Shown here one piece after another: positions 26,798 to 35,803 of a DNA stretch of 64,000 nucleotides (the stretch's first letter is position 1; each line of letters begins with the position of its first letter). Source of the stretch: Aporhodopirellula aestuarii (GTDB lineage: Bacteria > Planctomycetota > Planctomycetia > Pirellulales > Pirellulaceae); NCBI RefSeq assembly GCF_023701485.1, contig NZ_JAMQBK010000049.1, positions 49,347-113,346 of the forward strand. Direction: 5' to 3'. Position numbers and translations under genes: made by a program. The notes beneath the pieces are model-generated. The model did no database searches. It had not been told where the DNA came from and was given only the letters and a program-made list of their open reading frames with translations.

Positions 26798-28294
26798 TCA
26801 CCCGATCAGATCATCAACCACGTGTCCGTGGACATCGGTCAGTCGGAAATCGCGGCCTTGGTACCGATAGGTCAATCGCTCGTGATCGATTCCCATCAGA
26901 CGCAAGATGGTGGCATGGAAGTCGTGGATGTGCACGCCGTCGTTGATAACATTGTAACTGAATTCATCCGTTTCACCGTGCGAATGTCCGGCATTGACGC
27001 CGCCACCGGCCATCCACATCGTGAAGCAACGCGGATGATGATCGCGACCGAAACTGCCCGGGGTGATCTTTCCTTGACTGTAACACGTCCGTCCGAACTC
27101 ACCGCCCCATATGACCAATGTGTCATCGAGCATGCCGTGGTTCTTAAGGTCCTGGATCAAACCGGCGGTCGGTTGATCTGTCATCCGGCACTGGTTCCTA
27201 AGTCCGCCGGGCAACCCCGCGTGTTGATCCCATCCGGGCTGGTACAACTGGATAAAACGCACCCCTTTTTGTGCCAAACGTCTCGCCCGCAAACAGTTCG
27301 CCGCATAGGTTCCCGGCGTCGAAACTTCGTTACCGTACAACGCGAGAGTCTCTTTTGTCTCGCCGGAAACGTCCGTCACTTCCGGGATCGACGTCTGCAT
27401 GCGAAAAGCCATCTCATATTGCGTGATCCGGTTTTCGATCGCAGGGTCTCCGGTGGCTTCGAGTTGCAGCTGATGCAGTTCGCCAATCCGATCGAGAGCT
27501 TTGCGGCGACTGACACGGTCGATACCCGCGGGGCTGTTCAGATACAAGACCGCGTCCTTGTCCGCTCGCAGCTCGACACCGTCGTATTTGCCCGGCAAGA
27601 AACCGCTGCCCCAAAGCTGGGCCGTCAGCGGTTGTCCGCCCCGTTTGCTCGAGACCATCACGACGAAGGCGGGCAGGTCTTCATTCTCGCTGCCGAGTCC
27701 GTACCATGACCACGCCCCCATGCTTGGACGGCCGGGGAATTGAGATCCCGTTTGCATCATCGTGACACCTGGACCGTGGTTGATCGCTTCAGTATTGAGC
27801 GACTTGATCACGCACAAATCATCGGCGACCTTCGAAGTGTGCGGCAACAGCTCACTCATCCAGTGTCCACTCTCTCCATGCTGCGCAAACTTGAACGGCG
27901 AACCGACCAATGGAAACGAGGCTTGGTGGGCACTCATGCCCGTCAGTCGCTGCCCCATCCGAACCGAAGCGGGCAGTTCTTGCCCGTTGACTTCGTTGAG
28001 CTTTGGTTTGTAGTCGAGCAAGTCCATTTGTGACGGGGCCCCCGACTGAAACAGAAAGATGATCCGTTTCGCTTTCGGCGGAAAATGGGTTTCCGGCATG
28101 ACCGCCGACGGTGCCCCGATCGCTTTGTCCGCATGCAACAACTCCGCGAGTGCCATCGAACCCAGGCCATAGCCGAATCGGCCGAGCCATTGCCGACGCG
28201 ACAACGACGTGGCGTCAAATCCAGTGCAAACGTTAGTCTTCATCGATTTCTCTTGCGGCTGAGTGGGTAGTGGAAGGTTAGTGGGAACGCTCAT
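26798..28294 (-). CDS. DUF1501 family protein with Tat-type signal, 498 aa
   Basis: The ATG at 28294 overlaps the upstream PSD1 gene's stop (ATGA). Starting there gives a leader in which SRRQWLGRFGYGLGSMALAE resembles a twin-arginine signal, so the protein should be exported folded. The body shows DUF1501 hallmarks: KRIIFLFQSGAPSQMDLLDY (about 80-100), MSAHQASFPLVGSPFKF, GGQFPGRPSMGAWSWYGLG-like segments, and the metal-site-like IWGGEFGRTCYSQGKITPG with RDHHPRCFTMWMAGGGV further on. DUF1501 proteins are distant relatives of alkaline phosphatases and sulfatases. They almost always lie next to a PSD1 cytochrome in planctomycetes, and their substrate is unknown. The coupled start here indicates joint production. 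Confidence 0.92.
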   Translation of the reverse strand: MSVPTNLPLPTQPQEKSMKTNVCTGFDATSLSRRQWLGRFGYGLGSMALAELLHADKAIGAPSAVMPETHFPPKAKRIIFLFQSGAPSQMDLLDYKPKLNEVNGQELPASVRMGQRLTGMSAHQASFPLVGSPFKFAQHGESGHWMSELLPHTSKVADDLCVIKSLNTEAINHGPGVTMMQTGSQFPGRPSMGAWSWYGLGSENEDLPAFVVMVSSKRGGQPLTAQLWGSGFLPGKYDGVELRADKDAVLYLNSPAGIDRVSRRKALDRIGELHQLQLEATGDPAIENRITQYEMAFRMQTSIPEVTDVSGETKETLALYGNEVSTPGTYAANCLRARRLAQKGVRFIQLYQPGWDQHAGLPGGLRNQCRMTDQPTAGLIQDLKNHGMLDDTLVIWGGEFGRTCYSQGKITPGSFGRDHHPRCFTMWMAGGGVNAGHSHGETDEFSYNVINDGVHIHDFHATILRLMGIDHERLTYRYQGRDFRLTDVHGHVVDDLIG

Positions 28295-31200
28295 TGGTGC
28301 CTCACGCATTCGTCGAGGTTCATGATCGAACTGACCAACACCGTCGCGGCAGCCAATTCGGCGGGTGTTTGTTCGGTAGTCGGTTTGGCCGGTCCCACGC
28401 CGAGGAACTCCTTGGCTTGCTCGGGATTCTCCTGGAAACCTTGCAACTGTTCGTCGAACAATTGAATCAGAATCTCCGTTTCACGATCGGTTGGGCGGCG
28501 GCTCGTCAAACGCTCAAACGCGTCGCTCGCCATTTCGCGAACGCCATCACCGTGCTCATTGAGCAGATTGCCCGCCATCACTCGTGCGGCTTCCACGAAC
28601 TGCGAACCGTTCATCAACACGAGTGCTTGCAGCGGCGTTGACGTGATCTCACGTCGTAATCGACATACTTCGCGTGTCGGCGTGTTCAACGTCATCATCA
28701 CCGGCGCAGGTGACGTTCGCTTCCAGAACGTGTAGAGACTACGACGATAGAGCTTCTCACCCTTATCGACCTCCAATGGGTTATACGCCAACGCCACATC
28801 GTAGGTTTTTACGGGCGGTCCACCGACTTGGTTAACGAGCAATCCGCTCGCCGCCAACATGTTGTCGCGGATCATTTCGGCCGATAAACGTTGCCCGGTT
28901 CCTCGTGCGAGATATTTGTTTTCGGGATCCTTCTCGCGTTCTTCCTGAGATACCACGCTGGTCTGACCGTAGGTCACTGACAATGCGATCTGACGAAGCA
29001 GATGGCGAACGTCCCAACCCGAATTGACAAAGTCACGGGCTAACCAATCGAGCAAGTTGGGGTGCGACGGCGGTTCGCTTTGGTTGCCAAAGTCTTCGGA
29101 TGTGCGAACCAATCCGGTGCCGAACATCATTTGCCAATAACGGTTTACCGTCACTCGAGCGGTTAACGGATGATCGGGATGCGTCAGCCAGCGGGCGAAC
29201 CCGAGCCGATTGCGAGGCAGACTCACGTCCATCGGCGGTAAAAACTCGGGCGTGCGTGGATCAACCGGTTTGCCGCGTTGGTCATAGACGCCGCGTTCGA
29301 GCAAATAAGCTTGGCGTGGCGTGGCACTTTCCCGCATCACCGTGATCGCGGGTGTCGCATCGATTACTTTGTTCAGTGCAACGCGAGCCTCCCGCAGTTC
29401 TTTGCGAAGCGCCCGTGACTTTTCGTTTACGGCTAAAACATAGTAGTCCCGCAAGGCGGTTCGATCCGCTTCAGAAAGCTGATCACGAGGCCGAATCAAA
29501 CTTGCAAACAACGATTGACCATCATAAAGCTGGGCGATCTCAAGTTCGCTGAGTTGCCGATCGAACGCATCGAACTGATCCACACGTCCGCCGACGAAGC
29601 CGCGGTCACGATAGCGTTCTCCGATCGCCAAGTCGGGATAACCGTCGCGCCACTGCGTGATGTTGCGGGTCAGGTGATCGACGACGACTCGAGTCGCGGC
29701 GGGTTTCCCGTCGATGAAAATCTGCAGCCCATCGGCTCGACTCGAACCGTCATAGACCATCGCGACATGCGTCCATTTCTTCGCAACCAATTCATCGGTC
29801 GTTTCGATTGCGATCGCGTCACCGGGCCAAAAATGACAGAGTTTTGCGACAAGCTTGTTTCCTTCGCGTGTCAGCTCGTACCCGATCGATCCGGCGTCAT
29901 CCCAACCGCGAGAGCGACGAATCAGAACGCCGCGTGTTTCCACCTCCGGAGACCAGATCCAGAGCGACATCGAGAACGGATCGTGGCGTTCGAAGTGTCC
30001 TTCACCCGGCATGAAGATCGAGTCATCTCCCGTCAGCTCAATCGCTTTACCGAACTTGCCATCGACGTGCTTGTTTTCGGTAAACGTTAACGCGAACTTG
30101 TCGTCCTGGTTTGGAGCGGCTTGATTGCGGAGTCTGTGAACCTTGTCCGGTGACAGCTTGGCACCCGTTTCCGATGTGAGATCGCCACCTTCTGCTTTTT
30201 CCAATTCGTCCATCGACAATCCGACGACGTGTCCCGGGATCGGCTCCAACGTGCGACGCATCGACAGCCATGCTTCGAAAAATTCGTCGAGACCTGAGTC
30301 GATGTGCTCTCGCAATCTGGCTTCGGCGGCTTTCACGTTGGCTTCCGCCGAATCGATCACGGCCTGTTGCTCCTCATCAGCGAAGGGCATCGCGGGTGTC
30401 GGAACCGCGTCAGTGAAGTAAGAGATCAATCCGTTTTCGTCGATGTCGTCAAAGAACGCCGACATCGAATAGTAGTCCTCCGCCGTCAGCGGATCGTATT
30501 TGTGGTCGTGACATCGACAACACTCCATCGTTAACCCCAGGAACGCGGCGCCGACAGTGTGCGTCCGGTCGGCGACGTTCTCGACGCGGAACTCTTCGAT
30601 CGCCACACCACCTTCTTTCTTGTGCGAGTGCAATCGGTTGAACGTGGTAGCGAGTTTCTGGTCCCGGGTTGCGTCCGGTAGCAAGTCTCCCGCAAGTTGC
30701 CAGGTCACGAATTCGTCATAGGGCATATTGCGGTGGAAGGAATCGATCACCCAATCTCGATACGGCCAAACAAAACGTTCGTCATCACGCTGATAACCAT
30801 ACGTGTCACCATATCGGGCAACGTCTAACCACTCGCTCGTCAATCGTTCTGCACACGCGGCGCTTTGCAACAAACGATCGACCACCTTTTCATACGCATC
30901 GTTGGATTCGTCTTGCACGAACTCGCGAATCTCCGCCACGGTTGGGGGCAACCCGGTCAAATCAAACGTGACCCGCCGGATCCATTTTTCACGACTGGCC
31001 GGCGCCGCGTGTGTCAAACCTTTTCCTTTGACCACGTTCGCGACGAAACGGTCGATCGGGTTTTCCGCCCAATTGTCTCCGGCGTCTGGAACCTCGACCG
31101 ATTCGGGAAGCGGCACGAATGCCCAGTGAGCGGCGAACTTGGCACCTTCGGAAATCCATCGATCCAAAATTGCCTTTTCGTCCGCCGTCAGCTTCTTGAG

Positions 31201-31515
31201 ATCGCCCGCTGGCGGCATCGGGCTGTCTTCATCGTGAATCCGCAGGTGCACCTCGCTGGCATCCAAATCGCCCGGCACGATCCCGAAGTAACCACCGAGA
31301 TCGGCCGTCGCGTGCTCAAACGAATCCACTCGAAATTCCGACTCCTGGTTCGCCGCATCAGGTCCATGACACTTAAAACACTTGTCCGAAAGAATCGGTC
31401 GCACATCACTGTTGAAATCGATCTCAGCACGAACCGGATTCCAAATCCCCAATCCAACGATTGCGATCGCGACCGGGGTGATGAAACGTACAGAGATGCT
31501 CCGAATGAAATCCAT
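28291..31515 (-). CDS. PSD1 / DUF1549-DUF1553 cytochrome with LamG domain, 1074 aa
   Basis: The signal peptide ends near residue 30. Domains in order: planctomycete cytochrome PSCyt1 with C46-F-K-C-H50 and the distal MPPAG; DUF1549 (about 150-365), which includes a second site C332-C-R-C-H336 in CCRCHDHKYDP; a LamG/concanavalin-like domain (about 490-660, FSMSLWIWSP, WTHVAMVYDGSSRADGLQIF); and DUF1553 (about 750-1030, RNRLGFARWLTHPDHPLTAR, VNRYWQMMFGTGLV). This is the standard PSD1 architecture. It predicts a periplasmic or secreted multi-domain haem protein, with the LamG part likely to bind carbohydrate. It is the first gene of a two-gene operon with the DUF1501 protein. A PAS-AraC regulator starts 200 bases away on the other strand. 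Confidence 0.95.
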   Translation of the reverse strand: MDFIRSISVRFITPVAIAIVGLGIWNPVRAEIDFNSDVRPILSDKCFKCHGPDAANQESEFRVDSFEHATADLGGYFGIVPGDLDASEVHLRIHDEDSPMPPAGDLKKLTADEKAILDRWISEGAKFAAHWAFVPLPESVEVPDAGDNWAENPIDRFVANVVKGKGLTHAAPASREKWIRRVTFDLTGLPPTVAEIREFVQDESNDAYEKVVDRLLQSAACAERLTSEWLDVARYGDTYGYQRDDERFVWPYRDWVIDSFHRNMPYDEFVTWQLAGDLLPDATRDQKLATTFNRLHSHKKEGGVAIEEFRVENVADRTHTVGAAFLGLTMECCRCHDHKYDPLTAEDYYSMSAFFDDIDENGLISYFTDAVPTPAMPFADEEQQAVIDSAEANVKAAEARLREHIDSGLDEFFEAWLSMRRTLEPIPGHVVGLSMDELEKAEGGDLTSETGAKLSPDKVHRLRNQAAPNQDDKFALTFTENKHVDGKFGKAIELTGDDSIFMPGEGHFERHDPFSMSLWIWSPEVETRGVLIRRSRGWDDAGSIGYELTREGNKLVAKLCHFWPGDAIAIETTDELVAKKWTHVAMVYDGSSRADGLQIFIDGKPAATRVVVDHLTRNITQWRDGYPDLAIGERYRDRGFVGGRVDQFDAFDRQLSELEIAQLYDGQSLFASLIRPRDQLSEADRTALRDYYVLAVNEKSRALRKELREARVALNKVIDATPAITVMRESATPRQAYLLERGVYDQRGKPVDPRTPEFLPPMDVSLPRNRLGFARWLTHPDHPLTARVTVNRYWQMMFGTGLVRTSEDFGNQSEPPSHPNLLDWLARDFVNSGWDVRHLLRQIALSVTYGQTSVVSQEEREKDPENKYLARGTGQRLSAEMIRDNMLAASGLLVNQVGGPPVKTYDVALAYNPLEVDKGEKLYRRSLYTFWKRTSPAPVMMTLNTPTREVCRLRREITSTPLQALVLMNGSQFVEAARVMAGNLLNEHGDGVREMASDAFERLTSRRPTDRETEILIQLFDEQLQGFQENPEQAKEFLGVGPAKPTTEQTPAELAAATVLVSSIMNLDECVRHQ

Positions 31516-31715
31516 AGATATTGACGCTTCAGTAAGGAAGAGGCGGGAACGCGGTCACGGGGTGACCAAGTCTGGACGGGAGGATGGCGACGGGAAGGAA
31601 ACCGCCGCTTCCTAGGCAATAACGTGACCTACCGTCTCCATCGAGTACCCGCATTCTAGAGAAAGGACAATGTGAGTCTTGTAACTACGCGAGCGTTTTT
31701 TGGTACAATTTGACG
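31516..31715. promoter_or_regulatory. divergent control region between PSD1 operon and PAS-AraC gene
   Basis: About 200 bases, AT-richer near the plus-strand start (TTTTTTGGTACAATTTGAC around 31694-31712). It must hold promoters in both directions and is the natural place for the AraC-type protein to bind. I could not define a palindromic or direct-repeat operator. Confidence 0.45.
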
Positions 31716-32486
31716 ATGACCAATACTCCCTCGACCTCACATCCTTTTGCCTCTGGCTTCTTCGCACGGCATCCCAGCGCGGCGGACGTAATCGAACTAT
31801 TCCGCTATCTGCCGACCGTCTATTTCTACGCCAAGGACGCGAAGCATCGGTATATCGCCGTCAACCGCCCCGTGCTCCGCGACGTGTTTGGACTTAACAG
31901 CGATGAAGATCTGCTCGGCAAAACAGACGCCGACTTCCAGCCCCCCACGCTCGCCGAAGCCTATCACCAAGAAGACCGCAGGGTGATGGAAGGCGGCGTC
32001 ACAATCGCCAATCAAGTCTGGCTGGTGCCCCACATTCGCGGCACGCCGCACTGGTACAAATCCACCAAGACGCCCCTCCATGATCCTCAAGGGAGCGTGA
32101 TCGGAGTCGCGGGGGTGATGTACCCCATCAACACACCGGAGGAACAGAAGCAAAGCTTTCGTGAACTCACCCCCGCGATCGAGTTTATCGAATCGAACTT
32201 CACTCAATCGATCTCGATGAAAGAGATGGCGGCGCGGGCGGGGTTGTCGGCTACCCACTTCAACCAACGCTTCCGCGAGCTGCTGCGGATGACACCCACT
32301 CAGTTCTTACTCGCCCGCCGCGTCGAACACGCGCGGCGACTTTTGACCCAGACCGATTATTCCGTCGCCGACGTTAGCAACGCAACCGGCTTCTACGACC
32401 AAAGCCATTTCACCAAAAGGTTCCGCGAAGTCACCGGCCTGACCCCTTTAGCCTACCGCAAGAATTTTCGCGCAGCCAAACCGTGA
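31716..32486 (+). CDS. PAS-domain AraC-family transcription regulator, 256 aa
   Basis: Residues about 20-130 form a PAS-type sensor (LFRYLPTVYFYAKDAKHRYI, LLGKTDADFQPPTLAEAYHQ, PLHDPQGSVIGVAGVMYPI). Residues about 150-250 form an AraC DNA-binding domain with two helix-turn-helix units (SISMKEMAARAGLSATHFNQ and SVADVSNATGFYDQSHFTKR), ending in the family signature FREVTGLTPLAYRKNF. The ATG at 31716 is chosen; a TTG two codons earlier is possible, and no strong ribosome binding site decides between them. It faces away from the DUF1501/PSD1 operon across 200 bases, so regulation of that operon is a fair guess. The PAS domain probably binds a small-molecule ligand. Confidence 0.9.
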   Translation: MTNTPSTSHPFASGFFARHPSAADVIELFRYLPTVYFYAKDAKHRYIAVNRPVLRDVFGLNSDEDLLGKTDADFQPPTLAEAYHQEDRRVMEGGVTIANQVWLVPHIRGTPHWYKSTKTPLHDPQGSVIGVAGVMYPINTPEEQKQSFRELTPAIEFIESNFTQSISMKEMAARAGLSATHFNQRFRELLRMTPTQFLLARRVEHARRLLTQTDYSVADVSNATGFYDQSHFTKRFREVTGLTPLAYRKNFRAAKP

Positions 32487-32502
32487 ACCGAACCGGTTGA
32501 GC

Positions 32503-32534
32503 GGTCGGTCGGTCAAACCAACCAACCAACCAAC
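32503..32534. repeat. (GGTC)3 and (AACC)4 tetranucleotide runs
   Basis: Three GGTC units (32503-32514) are followed after one base by four AACC units (32516-32531). Read on the minus strand, RNA from this stretch could fold GGUUGGUUGGU against ACCGACCGACC with two G-U pairs. It lies between the convergent AraC and antiporter genes, so it might slow or end the antiporter transcript, but no U-tract follows. Confidence 0.5.
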
Positions 32535-32625
32535 GCATACACAAAACCAACATTCTCGACGCGACACCCGCGGTTTCCCATCCGCCCACAGTATCGCGGC
32601 TACCCACGGTCTCGCGGCTATCCGC

Positions 32626-34386
32626 TTAGATTCCCCGTAAACCGGCTTGATCGGCCGCCTCTTCGAGGAAGTAATTGATATCGGCGTGTTTGTCGGCGTG
32701 AAGAATTTCGTAGGCGTGCGCGGGACTGCGGGCGTGGTACAGCTGCTCGACCAAGTTGGCGTCGCGTGTGATCGCCGTGGCGAATGCCGAAAGCACTTGC
32801 AAATGGCGTGTGCGTTCAATTTCCGGGGTCGCCAACAGCAACACCGCGTGGACGAGACGTCCGTCGGGAGTATCAAAGTCCAGTCCCTCCGGACTGATCC
32901 CGAGCACACCCCGAATTTCGTGACCTTCCCCTTCCTCCAAAATTGCGTGCGGAATCATCAGTCCGCTACCGAGGCAGGTCGAATGTTCTTCGTCGCGTGC
33001 CAAAACCCTTTGAACAAACTCTTCTTGATCAACATCCATCTTGGAGGTCGCATAGAGCTGCGCGGTCAATTGACGAATCGTTGCTTCCCGGTCGTCACCA
33101 TTCAACCCGACAGTAATGCGATGCTCTTGCAGGAAGTCCAACAATCTCGCGCGGTCCTTGAACGCTTCGCCTGATCGTTCCAACGCGAATCGTGTCGCAC
33201 TCGGACCGAGTAATTGATTGATGGCGAGCGCCGACAATCCTACGGTGTTGACCAACGTCCGGACCTCTTCGCTAAACCCTGAGTTCTCACCCGACACCAA
33301 CAGGATCAATCCAACCGCAACACCCCCGTGCGGCAACAGCGACACGCCCAGGTATCCACGAACGTTGGCGGTCACTCCGGCCAGCGACATGGCAGTGAAA
33401 GCACTGACGCACTTTCCGATCAATCGGGCAACGAAGTACAACCCGACCAAGGCCGCCGCCTGCGGCACCAATCCGAAATCCAATCGCATGCCCGCGAAGG
33501 TATAAAACAAGGCGAACAGAGCGCCGCCGATCGTTTGCAGGTAGGCTTCCCCGGAACGCACCAAGTCGTGGCGGAGATTCGTGACGACGATGCCCGCAAA
33601 CGTACACGCCAAAATTCCACCCGAGGTTCCAAACCCTGCAGCAAACCCCCAGGAACCCAAAATGACCGCGACCATCGTTGGGCCTAAAAATGCCGGACTG
33701 ACCAAGGTCCGTGTTAGCACGATCGCGATCACGCCACAGCCGCCACCGATCAGAAACGTCACGGTGAACTGAAACACAACGCTTTGTAACGCATGCGACA
33801 TACCCGATTCGTCACCCAAAATTGTCGTGATGAACACAAACACGGCGACCGCGATCATGTCGATCAGTCCGATCGCTGCGAGTAACGTACGGGTCAAGAT
33901 CCCACGAGCTCGCGCTTCCTGAATCACCAACACCGTCGTCCCCGGCGCCCCCGCAATCGCGATCGCTGCGAGGACGAGAGCGGGCTTCGCCGTCATCACG
34001 TCGCCTCCGGGAACCAACGGCCCGAGAAAGTACAGCAATAATCCGACGACCAGGGGTGTGAGAAGCAGTTCTCCCAGAAGCAGCAAACCGATCCGTTTCC
34101 CGGTATTGCGCAGACTCGCGAAATACAGGGTGGCCCCCACCGTGAACGCGATGAACCCTAACACAAAGTGCATATAAGGAAGAAACCGGTCCAAACAGCC
34201 CGGGTCCACCGTGGTGTTCATCCCAGGTAGAGCCAACATCCGCAACAGAATTCCCGTGGCGATCCATCCGGTCACCTTCGGTAGCCGCATCATCGCGAAA
34301 ATCTCGCCGCCGATGATCCCCGCGACCAGAACTGTCGCCATATTTAACAGCGGATCGTCGAAGTACAGATTAAAAAAGGACTGCAC
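32626..34386 (-). CDS. cation:proton antiporter fused to a PTS EIIA-like domain, 586 aa
   Basis: Residues about 10-400 contain eleven to thirteen hydrophobic segments of a Na+/H+ or K+/H+ exchanger of the CPA2 type (VTGWIATGILLRML, ALVLAAIAIAGAPGTTVLVI, IGLIDMIAVAVFVFITTIL, GGILACTFAGIVVTNL). After a helix (FALERSGEAFKDRARLLDFL) the C-terminus, about 430-575, resembles a type-2 PTS EIIA/nitrogen-PTS domain, with the expected histidine in LGSGLMIPHAILEEG. The fusion suggests ion exchange controlled by phosphorylation or by binding of the EIIA-like domain. No other PTS component is in the window. The gene stands alone on the minus strand with 295 bases before the SHD1 gene. Confidence 0.88.
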   Translation of the reverse strand: MQSFFNLYFDDPLLNMATVLVAGIIGGEIFAMMRLPKVTGWIATGILLRMLALPGMNTTVDPGCLDRFLPYMHFVLGFIAFTVGATLYFASLRNTGKRIGLLLLGELLLTPLVVGLLLYFLGPLVPGGDVMTAKPALVLAAIAIAGAPGTTVLVIQEARARGILTRTLLAAIGLIDMIAVAVFVFITTILGDESGMSHALQSVVFQFTVTFLIGGGCGVIAIVLTRTLVSPAFLGPTMVAVILGSWGFAAGFGTSGGILACTFAGIVVTNLRHDLVRSGEAYLQTIGGALFALFYTFAGMRLDFGLVPQAAALVGLYFVARLIGKCVSAFTAMSLAGVTANVRGYLGVSLLPHGGVAVGLILLVSGENSGFSEEVRTLVNTVGLSALAINQLLGPSATRFALERSGEAFKDRARLLDFLQEHRITVGLNGDDREATIRQLTAQLYATSKMDVDQEEFVQRVLARDEEHSTCLGSGLMIPHAILEEGEGHEIRGVLGISPEGLDFDTPDGRLVHAVLLLATPEIERTRHLQVLSAFATAITRDANLVEQLYHARSPAHAYEILHADKHADINYFLEEAADQAGLRGI

Positions 34387-34681
34387 AGGGCTGACTCCTT
34401 GCGGACATTGGTGAATCGTTCATTCGCTGTCGGGGGTCAATCTTAGCAGAAGTCTCGCCCGACAAGACCCGGCCGTTGTCAGCTTCCCAACAACGAACGT
34501 GCGCAGTGCCACCAATCCCCCCCGACCGCCGAGGCACCTGAATCAGAACGCACGGATCAAGCGATTCGTTGCCGCCCCTTGATCACCGCTTCGTTTGGAA
34601 CAAAAGGTGCCGCCGCCTAAATAGCACTCGGGTAAGAAAACGACGCGGCGGTGTGCCCCAGCGGCGATGACGGGCGGTCGC

Positions 34682-35803
34682 TTATCGCTCGGACGCGCCC
34701 GTGCTCGCTTTTAAGAACTGCACAAACACCGCTAAACTCATTGCGCCGCTTTCGAACTCCTCCTGAGTCTTCGCCTCCAAGAGCGGATCGAGCATGCCGG
34801 AGACCATGGAAATCGCCTGATTGATTCCTGTCATGGCTTCCCGACCCTCGTCGGATTGGAGTGCCTCCAACGCCCGCTTGGCAGCCGTCATATCGGTCGA
34901 CCACCGATCCAACAATTCCTCCGGCAGCCACCGATCTTCGATTCGTCGAAAACGCATTTCTTTCTGTTGCGTCGGGGAAGTTGCGTTGACAACGGCGGTG
35001 TCCCCGTCGACGGACACCAATTGCATTGTGAAATCAAACTTCTGTGCCGCGAAACCATCCGGCTGCATCTTGTCGACCACTTCCGCAAACTCGATCACTT
35101 GCTTCTTCAATTCGGGGTACTGCGATTGAAAAAATTGGTCCCCGTCGAAGGATTGCATCGCCCCACGCTCCGCCAGGTCGCTGCTCAGAATCGCCTGCAA
35201 TACCGGGCCGGTGACAACGAGAACTTGGCGAACATCCTCTTTCTGAGCGGCTGGAACCGCCGGACTACCTACAATCCGGTCTTCTTTCTCATCGAATAAA
35301 CGATGGACCTTGCGAACCAATCCGACGACCGCATTCCAGGTTTCCGCATCACACGACTTGGCAAACAATCGCACCAATTCGTTGACATCGCGACGATATG
35401 TCCGAGGCAATAAGTCCCAAAAAATGGCCGGGTCGGCGTAGCGAGTTCTGTTGAGAACGTTGAGCGTGTCCTCGATCGTAGGGTCCTGACCAAGAGACGC
35501 AGCCGAAGACTCGGCAGTCGCAACTGCTGCTTCCTCCGCAACTCGCGCTGTTGGTTTGACCGAAGCGTTCGCTTGTTCATGCAATCGTTTTGCTTGGGCG
35601 ATGCTGGCCGCGTCAAGTTTCGCGATCGGAACGTTGATCACCCGGCCATCTGCCTTCTTCAACTGAACCTGATTACCCACGACGCCCACAAACGCCGCTT
35701 CCACTCGGAACTTTCCCGAGACGTCGCTCCAGGTCTCCGCGTGACTCGTCACCAGAATCGAGTGACACAACAAGAAAGCCAAACAACCGATCATGCGTGA
35801 CAT
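34682..35803 (-). CDS. secreted SHD1-domain protein, 373 aa
   Basis: The ATG at 35803 gives a clean signal peptide (MSRMIGCLAFLLCHSILVTS then HAETW); a start 11 codons earlier would add a poor leader. Directly after it is an SHD1-like (SLA1 homology) domain, about residues 22-65 (FRVEAAFVGVVGNQVQLKKA, VINVPIAKLDAASIAQAKR). The domain is abundant in planctomycete secreted proteins and proposed to bind peptides. The remaining 270 residues are helical and acidic with no known domain (YADPAIFWDLLPRTYRRDVN, EMRFRRIEDRWLPEELLDRW). It is the nearest gene to the giant surface protein but reads in the opposite direction, so the two may share the 600-base region between them. Confidence 0.8.
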   Translation of the reverse strand: MSRMIGCLAFLLCHSILVTSHAETWSDVSGKFRVEAAFVGVVGNQVQLKKADGRVINVPIAKLDAASIAQAKRLHEQANASVKPTARVAEEAAVATAESSAASLGQDPTIEDTLNVLNRTRYADPAIFWDLLPRTYRRDVNELVRLFAKSCDAETWNAVVGLVRKVHRLFDEKEDRIVGSPAVPAAQKEDVRQVLVVTGPVLQAILSSDLAERGAMQSFDGDQFFQSQYPELKKQVIEFAEVVDKMQPDGFAAQKFDFTMQLVSVDGDTAVVNATSPTQQKEMRFRRIEDRWLPEELLDRWSTDMTAAKRALEALQSDEGREAMTGINQAISMVSGMLDPLLEAKTQEEFESGAMSLAVFVQFLKASTGASER

